Origin: Flavobacteriales bacterium | GTDB lineage: Bacteria; Bacteroidota; Bacteroidia; Flavobacteriales; Flavobacteriaceae | NCBI GenBank assembly: GCA_024641135.1 | Contig: JAHEDS010000019.1 | Location: forward strand, 1 to 36,598 | Length of the DNA: 36,598 nt | Direction: 5' to 3' | Shown here: in pieces, positions 26,689-33,409 of the stretch | Position numbering within the stretch: position 1 is the stretch's first letter | Layout of the letters: each line of letters opens with the position of its first letter | Translations under genes and position numbers: made by a program | The notes under the pieces: generated by a model | What the model was told of the DNA's origin: nothing | What the model saw: the letters and a program-made list of their open reading frames with translations, nothing else | The model's database searches: none

Positions 26689-27435
26689 ATGAAAATATTA
26701 GTATGTATCAGTCATGTTCCTGACACTACATCAAAAATTAATTTCACTGATGACAACACCAAATTTGACACGAACGGTGTTCAATACATTATCAATCCAA
26801 ATGACGAATTTGGTTTAACCAGGTCTATGTGGTTTAAAGAAAAGCAAGGAGCTCACGTTACCGTTGTTAATGTAGGGGGAGCTGAAACAGAACCAACATT
26901 ACGTAAAGCATTAGCTATTGGAGCAGACGCTGCAATAAGAGTAAATACTCCTGCTACAGATGGTTTTTCAGTTGCTAAGCAATTAGCCAAAGTAGTGCAA
27001 GATGGTGGGTATGATTTAATTATTGCTGGACGTGAATCTTTAGATTATAACGGAGGAATGGTTCCTGGCATGATTGCAGGAATAACCAATTCTAATTTTG
27101 TAAATAATTGTATAAGTCTAGAAGTTGAAGGAAATTCAGCAACAGTAACGAGAGAAATTGATGGTGGAAAAGAAACTGTTTCAACTAATCTCCCTTTAAT
27201 AATAGGTGGTCAAAAAGGTATTGTTGAAGAGAGTGATCTTAGAATTCCAAATATGAGAGGAATTATGATGGCGCGCCAAAAACCGCTAACCATTGTAGAA
27301 CCTATTGATGTAGCCCCAGAAACAGCTTCGGTTAAATTCGAAAAACCAGCTCCAAAAGGCGCTGTAAAATTAGTGTCTCCTGATAATTTGGATGAATTAA
27401 TTAATCTTTTACACAACGAAGCAAAAGTCATTTAA
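26689..27435 (+). CDS. etfB: Electron transfer flavoprotein, beta subunit
   Basis: 248 residues, usual for EtfB. Partner of EtfA in the soluble heterodimer that takes electrons from acyl-CoA and other flavin dehydrogenases. Begins MKILVCISHVPDTTSKI, with the family blocks IINPNDEFGLTRSMWFKE, VTVVNVGGAETEPTLRKALAIGADAAIRV, LIIAGRESLDYNGGMVPGMIAGI and, late in the chain, LRIPNMRGIMMARQKPL. It belongs to the housekeeping group that works with EtfA and an ETF:quinone oxidoreductase. etfA follows after a 64-base gap that can fold into a hairpin. Confidence 0.96.
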   Translation: MKILVCISHVPDTTSKINFTDDNTKFDTNGVQYIINPNDEFGLTRSMWFKEKQGAHVTVVNVGGAETEPTLRKALAIGADAAIRVNTPATDGFSVAKQLAKVVQDGGYDLIIAGRESLDYNGGMVPGMIAGITNSNFVNNCISLEVEGNSATVTREIDGGKETVSTNLPLIIGGQKGIVEESDLRIPNMRGIMMARQKPLTIVEPIDVAPETASVKFEKPAPKGAVKLVSPDNLDELINLLHNEAKVI

Positions 27436-27444
27436 AAACTAAAG

Positions 27445-27481
27445 TTTTAAATACATAATCCAGTACCTTTTGTATTTAAAA
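27445..27481 (+). other. Intercistronic hairpin between etfB and etfA
   Basis: TTTTAAATAC (27445-27454) pairs perfectly with GTATTTAAAA (27472-27481) around a 17-base loop. No U-tract follows, so it is more likely an mRNA stability or processing element than a terminator. Mostly A-T pairs, hence modest stability. Confidence 0.4.
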
Positions 27482-27499
27482 AAATAAAATAAAAAAATT

Positions 27500-28459
27500 A
27501 TGTCAGTTTTAGTATATACAGAATCAGATCAAGGACGTTTTAAAAAAACAGCTTTTGAAGTGGCTTCATTAGGCAAAGCAATAGCAGATCAACTTGGAAC
27601 TACAGTTACTGCAATTACCATTAACGCCGGGGACACTTCTGAATTAGGTAATTACGGTGTAAATAAAATTTTAACAATTAACAATAGTGCTTTAGAGGCT
27701 TTCAATGCAAAAATCTATGCCTCTGTCATTCAACAAGCCGCAGAAAAAGAAGGCACTAAAGTTGTTGTTGTTAGCTCAAGTGTAAACAGCAAATATTTAG
27801 CGCCGTTATTATCAATAAATTTAAATGCCGGATACGCAACTAACGTGTTAGAAGCACCTGTAAGTTCATCTCCTTTTATTGTGAAGCGTTCTGCTTTTAC
27901 AAATAAGGCTTTTGAAATGTTTCAAATCAATACAGATATTAAAATATTAGGAGTTTCTAAGAATAGTTTTGGGATAAAAGAAAATAAAACTACAGCTGCT
28001 AGTGAAGATTTTTCTCCTTCAATACCAGATTCAGGGATACATATTGTTTCTGTTGATAAAGCTTCAAATAAAGTGACTATTGCTGATGCTGATATTGTAG
28101 TATCTGCTGGTCGCGGATTAAAAGGACCTGAAAACTGGGGAATGATTGAAGAAATGGCCGATGTTTTAGGTGCAGCAACAGCTTGCTCAAAACCAGTTTC
28201 CGATTTAGGTTGGAGACCACACAGTGAGCATGTTGGGCAAACAGGAAAACCTGTGGCATCTAATTTATATATTGGAATTGGAATTTCTGGAGCCATTCAG
28301 CACTTGGCTGGAATTAATGCTTCTAAAGTTAAAGTAGTTATTAACACCGATCCTGAAGCGCCATTTTTCAAAGCGGCAGATTATGGAGTTGTTGGTGATG
28401 CTTTTGTTGTAGTACCTCAACTTATTGAAAAATTAAAAGCCTTTAAAGCGCATCAATAA
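27500..28459 (+). CDS. etfA: Electron transfer flavoprotein, alpha subunit
   Basis: 319 residues. Carries the redox-active FAD of the ETF dimer. The C-terminal FAD domain holds the family signature: VSAGRGLKGPENWGMIEEMADVLGAA, RPHSEHVGQTGKPVASNLYIGIGISGAIQHLAGI (about 238-272) and INTDPEAPFFKAADYGVVGD. The N-terminal domain (about 1-190) makes the interface with EtfB. The start fits well: the ATG follows an A-rich stretch typical of Bacteroidota start regions. Translated from the same mRNA as etfB. No acyl-CoA dehydrogenase gene is visible nearby. Confidence 0.97.
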   Translation: MSVLVYTESDQGRFKKTAFEVASLGKAIADQLGTTVTAITINAGDTSELGNYGVNKILTINNSALEAFNAKIYASVIQQAAEKEGTKVVVVSSSVNSKYLAPLLSINLNAGYATNVLEAPVSSSPFIVKRSAFTNKAFEMFQINTDIKILGVSKNSFGIKENKTTAASEDFSPSIPDSGIHIVSVDKASNKVTIADADIVVSAGRGLKGPENWGMIEEMADVLGAATACSKPVSDLGWRPHSEHVGQTGKPVASNLYIGIGISGAIQHLAGINASKVKVVINTDPEAPFFKAADYGVVGDAFVVVPQLIEKLKAFKAHQ

Positions 28460-28578
28460 ATATTTATTTTTTAAATTGTAACAACCATTTAACTGTTTAA
28501 ATAGGTATTTTAAAGTTTATCTGTAGAAGGTAGTTGCTAAAGTCCAAATTTAAACGGTTATTTGTGTTTTATAAATTT

Positions 28579-29193
28579 ATGAGTTTAGTTAGACTTAACA
28601 TAAAAGGAATATCCTACAGCCAAACACAAAACGGCGCCTATGCCTTAATTTTAAATGAAGTTGACGGTGATCGTAAATTACCTATAGTAATTGGGGCTTT
28701 TGAAGCACAATCTATTGCAATCGCACTTGAAAAAGAGATAAGCCCTCCAAGACCATTAACACACGATTTATTTAAAAACTTTGCAGATCGATTCGATATT
28801 ATTGTTAAGCAAGTAATTATTCATAAACTAGTAGATGGTGTTTTTTATTCGAGTTTAATTTGTGAACGTGATAAAATTGAAGAAATTATTGATGCCAGAA
28901 CCAGTGATGCTATCGCTTTAGCCTTACGATTTCAAGCACCAATTTTTACATATAAAAACATTTTAGATAAGGCGGGGATTTATTTAAAAGTAAATCCTAA
29001 AAAAGAAGACGAAGACGAGCAAGATAGTATTTTAGTTGACGACTTACTTGCTGATGAGCTTGAGTTAACTAAACCTAGAGAAAACTACAAATCAAAAACA
29101 CTTGAGGAGCTTCGCAGTATGCTCGAGGAGGCCGTTGCCAGCGAAGATTATGAAAAAGCCGCTCATATTAGAGATGAAATTTCAAAACGATAA
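28579..29193 (+). CDS. Bifunctional-nuclease (DUF151) family protein with C-terminal UVR domain
   Basis: 204 residues from the ATG at 28579. An ATG 45 bases upstream adds only a basic, non-conserved lead. The BFN/DUF151 domain spans about 3-135: LNIKGISYSQTQNGAYALILNEVDGDRKLPIVIGAFEAQSIAIALEKEISPPRPLTHDLF and RTSDAIALALRFQAPIFTYKNIL are its usual blocks. An acidic linker (about 140-170) leads to a UVR motif (about 174-204: LEELRSMLEEAVASEDYEKAAHIRDEI), a helix pair that binds protein partners in UvrB/UvrC and Clp adaptors. The name comes from plant members reported to have DNase/RNase activity; the bacterial role is not settled. It lies between etfA and the nucleoside transporter, same strand, 80-120-base gaps. 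Confidence 0.87.
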   Translation: MSLVRLNIKGISYSQTQNGAYALILNEVDGDRKLPIVIGAFEAQSIAIALEKEISPPRPLTHDLFKNFADRFDIIVKQVIIHKLVDGVFYSSLICERDKIEEIIDARTSDAIALALRFQAPIFTYKNILDKAGIYLKVNPKKEDEDEQDSILVDDLLADELELTKPRENYKSKTLEELRSMLEEAVASEDYEKAAHIRDEISKR

Positions 29194-29272
29194 TAATAAT
29201 TTATTAAATCGAAATTGGATATTTATAAATTTAAAAAAATCCTGATTTCTTATTCGACCTAAAACTGAGTAT

Positions 29273-30781
29273 ATGAAACACTTATTATTGGCTACTATAG
29301 CTATTTTTTTTGGAATAAATTCTACAGTTTTTGCTCAAAATACAAATCAAAATTCATTAATAGACAGTATCTCAAACACTACAACCATTAAGGTAGAAGA
29401 TTCAATTCCCTCACAGACTAATGAAATAATAGCATCTACTGTTGATATTGTAGCTGCAGCAAGTTCTGCAATTCCTACGAGTGGTTTTTCAACAGATAGT
29501 TTAATGCGAGGTATATTAGGAATGCTTGTATTACTTTTAATTTCCTTTATTTTAAGTAAAAACAGAAAAGCAATCAACTGGAAAACAGTAGGATTTGGCT
29601 TAACAGCACAACTACTACTAGCTATTGGCGTTTTAAAAATTCCAGCGGTTCAGGCGGTTTTTGAATTTGTAGGTAAAATTTTTGTGAAAATTCTCGATTT
29701 CACTCGAGCAGGTAGTGAATTTTTATTGGGAGGGCTTGTAAATGCAGATGACTTTGGATTTATCTTTTTGTTTCAAATATTACCAACAATTATATTCTTT
29801 TCTGCTTTAACATCAGTGTTATTCTACTTCGGAATTATACAATTTGTAGTAAAAGGAATGGCCTGGGTATTAACAAAACTTTTAGGCATTTCCGGTGCTG
29901 AAAGCTTAAGTGTTGCTGGGAACATTTTTCTTGGCCAGACAGAGGCTCCATTGATGATTAAAGCTTATTTAGAAAAGATGAGTAAATCGGAAATTCTACT
30001 TGTAATGATTGGAGGAATGGCTACTGTTGCCGGGGGCGTTTTGGCTGCATACATAGGATTTTTAGGAGGCAATGACCCTGTATTGAAAATATTTTACGCC
30101 AAACATTTATTAACAGCTTCTGTTATGGCAGCACCAGGTGCCATTGTCATTTCAAAAATGTTATATCCACAAGTTGAAGAAATCAATTCTGAACTTGAGG
30201 TATCACAAGAAAATATAGGTTCCAACTTCCTTGATGCTATCGCTAATGGCACAACTGAAGGCCTAAAATTAGCTGCTAATGTTGGAGCTATGCTACTTGT
30301 ATTTGTCGCTTTTATAGCTATGATAAACTATAGTTTTGATAAGTTTGGGAATTTATTTGGCATCAATAATTGGATTTCTGGAAACACGCCTTATGGTTCA
30401 CTTTCAATTGAATTTGTTTTAGGGTATATTTTTGCCCCTATTATGTGGTTAATAGGAGTAGCTAAAGAAGATATTGCACTAATGGGCCAATTGTTAGGAA
30501 TTAAACTTGCTGCCAGTGAATTCGTTGGTTATATTCAATTAGCTGAACTCAAAAATATGGCGAATTTAACCCATCTAAAATTTGAAAAATCCATTATCAT
30601 GGCCACTTATATGTTGTGTGGATTTGCAAATTTCGCATCAATAGGAATTCAAATTGGTGGAATAGGATCTTTAGCCCCAGGACAAAGAAAAGTCTTATCT
30701 GAATTTGGATTAAGAGCTTTAATAGGTGGTACTATTGCATCTTTGTTATCAGCTACTATTGCTGGAATGATTATTGGTTAA
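29273..30781 (+). CDS. CNT-family concentrative nucleoside transporter (NupC-like) with exported N-terminal extension
   Basis: 502 residues. Takes up nucleosides with Na+ or H+ across the inner membrane. GAESLSVAGNIFLGQTEAPLMIKAYL (208-233) and MIGGMATVAGGVLAAYIGF are strong CNT signatures, with helix-rich sequence from about residue 77 to the end and NXXFGIGGIG-like loops late in the chain. Unusual relative to E. coli NupC (about 400 residues) is the front: a cleavable-type signal (1-21, ending VFAQ) and about 50 Ser/Thr/Ile-rich residues before the first helix (77-95), which would lie in the periplasm. Long forms of this kind occur in Bacteroidota. Downstream is thymidylate synthase; together they suggest nucleoside supply for dTMP. 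Confidence 0.9.
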   Translation: MKHLLLATIAIFFGINSTVFAQNTNQNSLIDSISNTTTIKVEDSIPSQTNEIIASTVDIVAAASSAIPTSGFSTDSLMRGILGMLVLLLISFILSKNRKAINWKTVGFGLTAQLLLAIGVLKIPAVQAVFEFVGKIFVKILDFTRAGSEFLLGGLVNADDFGFIFLFQILPTIIFFSALTSVLFYFGIIQFVVKGMAWVLTKLLGISGAESLSVAGNIFLGQTEAPLMIKAYLEKMSKSEILLVMIGGMATVAGGVLAAYIGFLGGNDPVLKIFYAKHLLTASVMAAPGAIVISKMLYPQVEEINSELEVSQENIGSNFLDAIANGTTEGLKLAANVGAMLLVFVAFIAMINYSFDKFGNLFGINNWISGNTPYGSLSIEFVLGYIFAPIMWLIGVAKEDIALMGQLLGIKLAASEFVGYIQLAELKNMANLTHLKFEKSIIMATYMLCGFANFASIGIQIGGIGSLAPGQRKVLSEFGLRALIGGTIASLLSATIAGMIIG

Positions 30782-30904
30782 TAGTTAATAACTTTTTATA
30801 TAATTTAAACACAGAATCTTTCAGGTTTCACCCTTTTTCCTATTTTTATTTTTCAGAATTTCAATTAATTATTAAAGAATTTTCCACTGTTGTGGGTACT
30901 ATCT

Positions 30905-31729
30905 ATGAAACAATATCATGACCTGGTAAAACATGTTATAACCAACGGAAACCAAAAAGGTGATCGTACAGGTACTGGAACTAAAAGTGTATTTGGCTAT
31001 CAAATGCGATTTGATTTAAGTGAGGGATTCCCAATGGTAACCACTAAAAAACTGCATTTAAAATCAATAGTTTACGAATTGTTATGGTTTTTAAAAGGCG
31101 ATACCAATATAAAATATTTAACCGATAATGGTGTTAGAATCTGGAATGAGTGGGCGGATGAAAATGGTAACTTAGGCCCTGTTTATGGTCATCAATGGCG
31201 TAATTGGAATGATGATGAAATTGATCAAATTAAAGAGATTGTTGAAACACTAAAAACTAATCCAAATAGCAGACGCATGTTGGTTTCTGCATGGAATCCC
31301 TCTGTTCTTCCTGATACTACAAAATCTTTTAGCCAAAATGTTGCAAATGGAAAAGCAGCGCTTCCTCCATGTCATGCATTTTTTCAGTTTTATGTTGCTA
31401 ATGGCAAATTATCTTGTCAATTGTATCAGCGCAGTGCAGATATTTTTTTAGGAGTACCCTTTAATATTGCCTCATATGCATTATTTACTATGATGATGGC
31501 TCAAGTTTGTGGTTATGAAGCCGGTGAATTTATTCATACTTTTGGAGATGCCCACATTTATAGTAATCATTTTGAACAATTGGAATTACAACTTTCTAGA
31601 GAACTAAGACCACTACCAAAAATGATAATTAATCCAGAGGTTAAAAATATTTTTGATTTTACTTTTGAAGATTTCACTTTAGTAGATTATAATCCACATC
31701 CTCATATAAAAGGTACAGTAGCAGTATAA
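30905..31729 (+). CDS. thyA: Thymidylate synthase
   Basis: 274 residues from the ATG at 30905 (an in-frame TTG five codons upstream adds nothing conserved). Methylates dUMP to dTMP using methylene-tetrahydrofolate and releases dihydrofolate. [64 protein letters not shown] and the active site [13 protein letters not shown] (Cys156) are all present, and [18 protein letters not shown] and HIYSNH complete the dUMP site. Ten residues longer than E. coli ThyA, with an insertion (about [10 protein letters not shown], 141-150) just before the active-site Cys. The dihydrofolate it makes needs DHFR, and a DHFR fusion gene lies 650 bases downstream. Confidence 0.98.
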   Translation: MKQYHDLVKHVITNGNQKGDRTGTGTKSVFGYQMRFDLSEGFPMVTTKKLHLKSIVYELLWFLKGDTNIKYLTDNGVRIWNEWADENGNLGPVYGHQWRNWNDDEIDQIKEIVETLKTNPNSRRMLVSAWNPSVLPDTTKSFSQNVANGKAALPPCHAFFQFYVANGKLSCQLYQRSADIFLGVPFNIASYALFTMMMAQVCGYEAGEFIHTFGDAHIYSNHFEQLELQLSRELRPLPKMIINPEVKNIFDFTFEDFTLVDYNPHPHIKGTVAV

Positions 31730-31730
31730 A

Positions 31731-31758
31731 AAAAGGCTTTCGAGAATGAAAGCCTTTT
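31731..31758. terminator. Bidirectional terminator after thyA
   Basis: AAAAGGCTTTC (31731-31741) pairs perfectly with GAAAGCCTTTT (31748-31758) around GAGAAT, with A- and T-runs on either side. It begins right at the thyA stop and serves both thyA and the convergent 98-codon gene. Confidence 0.92.
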
Positions 31759-31779
31759 TTTATAAGATTTGATTACTTA

Positions 31780-32076
31780 TTAAAGATTTAATACCCCATT
31801 TTCAGCAGAGGCAAAATCATTCCATAAATAACCATCGGCTTCAGAATCATTTACATAAACACCATCAATGATGTATTTAAATTCATAAGAAGTTCCCGTT
31901 TCTAAATCAACAGTCCCTTTGAAGGTTCCATTTTTTAATTTTTTTAATCCACCTATTTTTGTATTCCAATTATTGAAAGTTCCAACAACCTTTACTTCTT
32001 TAGCTTCTTCTGCAGGAACAGAAAAAGTTACTTTACAAACAGGTTTAGTTTTTAAATATTGTTTTGTAATAGCCAT
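31780..32076 (-). CDS. Small stand-alone CBM48/AMPK-like glycogen-binding domain protein
   Basis: 98 residues consisting almost entirely of one early-set beta-sandwich domain: CKVTFSVPAEEAKEVKVVGTFNNWNTK (GTFNNWN, 32-38, is the family hallmark), LKKLKNGTFKGTVDLETGTSYEFKYIIDGVYVND, then NGVLNL. This fold is the isoamylase N-terminal/AMPK-beta glycogen-binding type, usually attached to glycogen enzymes or kinases; here nothing else is attached and no signal peptide is seen, so it is cytoplasmic. Likely an alpha-glucan binding or adaptor protein, with function inferred from the fold only. It lies on the opposite strand between thyA and the DHFR gene, with its own -7 element. Confidence 0.85.
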   Translation of the reverse strand: MAITKQYLKTKPVCKVTFSVPAEEAKEVKVVGTFNNWNTKIGGLKKLKNGTFKGTVDLETGTSYEFKYIIDGVYVNDSEADGYLWNDFASAENGVLNL

Positions 32077-32101
32077 AATTCAATTTTATTAATTAACACT
32101 G

Positions 32102-32109
32102 CAAATTTA
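32102..32109 (-). promoter_or_regulatory. Predicted -7 element of the CBM48-like gene
   Basis: Minus strand TAAATTTG, an exact TAnnTTTG match, 25 bases before the start codon. No TTG at the -33 distance. Confidence 0.45.
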
Positions 32110-32156
32110 TAAAACTAATTAGCTAACTATTAAAGTTTATTGGCTTTTAAGAAAAG

Positions 32157-32243
32157 AATTATCAATTTGACAAAATTTATATCTTATAAATTAAAGTTAT
32201 CAATAAAACGGAATGTAAAATTGATAATTTTACATTCCGTTTT
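32157..32243 (+). promoter_or_regulatory. Strong hairpin with overlapping competing pairing upstream of the DHFR fusion
   Basis: Perfect 18-bp stem AAAACGGAATGTAAAATT (32205-32222) / AATTTTACATTCCGTTTT (32226-32243) around GAT, with T-rich sequence after it on the plus strand. AATTATCAATTT (32157-32168) is perfectly complementary to AAATTGATAATT (32218-32229), the tip of that hairpin. The layout looks like terminator plus anti-terminator in a leader about 130 bases before the 32374 gene. No exact promoter was found upstream on the plus strand, so an orphan terminator or small RNA remains possible. The rest of 32077-32373 is plain A+T-rich sequence. Confidence 0.45.
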
Positions 32244-32373
32244 TCCTGTTTTCTTACTGATTTTCAACAGTTTTAAATCGAAATCGTTTGAGTAAACTTA
32301 TGATATTCTCCGCTCGATCAAGAATATAAATATGTCATTTAAAATCTTTAACTTTACATGAATGAATTAAGTT

Positions 32374-33273
32374 ATGATAGGAAATAAAAAATCAAATGTT
32401 CAAATAGATAAAGAGCAATTAGAATTGATTCAAAATGCTCAAAAACGAATCAAGCAAAAAAAACGTCTCTACATTCATTTTGTTGTCTTTTTAATTGGCT
32501 CAGTATTTTTTATTTTGCTAAATCTGGTTTTAGGTTTTGGTGAGAAATTCAAAATCTTTGAAACCAATTGGTTTGTTTTTGCCATTTTAGCATGGTTATT
32601 TTTATTGATATACCATACTTTTAATGTGTTTATTACTCATAAATTTATGGGAAAAGATTGGGAACAAGCTCAATTAGAAAAATTAGTGGCAAAGCAAAAA
32701 CAGCGTATTGAAAAACTGAGCGAAACTTTATCTATCAACGAAGAAACTAATTTAAACGAGTCTAAAAAAAAAAGTAAATTAAGTTCGAATCTTACAATAA
32801 TTGCAGCAGTCGCTGAAAATGATGCTATTGGTAAAGACAACCAATTAATATGGCATTTGAGTGATGATTTAAAGCATTTTAAGACACTAACTAATGGTCA
32901 TCATATAATTATGGGACGCAAAACTTTTGAAAGTTTCCCTAAACCATTACCTAACAGAACACATATTGTTATTACTAAACAAAATAATTTCAAAGTACCT
33001 GAAGGTATTATTGTTGTTAATTCATTAAATGATGCGTTGGATGTCGCCAAGAAAGACTCTCAACCTTTTATAATTGGTGGCGGAGAAATTTATAATCAAG
33101 CCATGCAAATAGCTGATAAAATAGAATTAACCAGAGTGCATAAAAATTTTGAAGCCGACACCTTTTTTCCTAAAATTAATAGCTCCATTTGGAAAGAAAC
33201 CTCAAACATTTATCACAAAAAAGATGAGAAAAATGAGTTTGATTACTCTTTTATTAGCTATATCCGTAAGTAA
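32374..33273 (+). CDS. Membrane-anchored dihydrofolate reductase (2TM domain-DHFR fusion)
   Basis: 299 residues, about twice the length of a normal DHFR. Residues 1-90 form a 2TM domain (PF13239 type): a basic amphipathic lead, helices at about 34-54 and 66-86, and the closing HKFMGKDWE. A charged, probably coiled linker (95-135) follows. Residues 138-299 are a complete DHFR: IIAAVAENDAIGKDNQLIWHLSDDLKHFK with Trp160 and catalytic Asp165 (E. coli Trp22 and Asp27), IIMGRKTFESFPKPLPNRTHIVIT, FIIGGGEIYNQAM, and ELTRVH...ADTFFP. The reaction is NADPH-dependent reduction of dihydrofolate, the product of ThyA encoded upstream. The start is the only ATG that gives the whole 2TM domain. Separate 2TM proteins next to DHFR are common in relatives; one continuous frame here means a true fusion unless a sequencing error removed a stop. 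Confidence 0.93.
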   Translation: MIGNKKSNVQIDKEQLELIQNAQKRIKQKKRLYIHFVVFLIGSVFFILLNLVLGFGEKFKIFETNWFVFAILAWLFLLIYHTFNVFITHKFMGKDWEQAQLEKLVAKQKQRIEKLSETLSINEETNLNESKKKSKLSSNLTIIAAVAENDAIGKDNQLIWHLSDDLKHFKTLTNGHHIIMGRKTFESFPKPLPNRTHIVITKQNNFKVPEGIIVVNSLNDALDVAKKDSQPFIIGGGEIYNQAMQIADKIELTRVHKNFEADTFFPKINSSIWKETSNIYHKKDEKNEFDYSFISYIRK

Positions 33274-33409
33274 TATTTTTAATCAACACTATTTAATCAG
33301 AATTATTTAAACATATTTCTTAAATTAAACTTTTTCATAAAAAATCACATCTTGCAGTATCATTGGTGAGTTGTCCTTTAATGATAAAATCCAAGTTATT
33401 AAAAAAATT

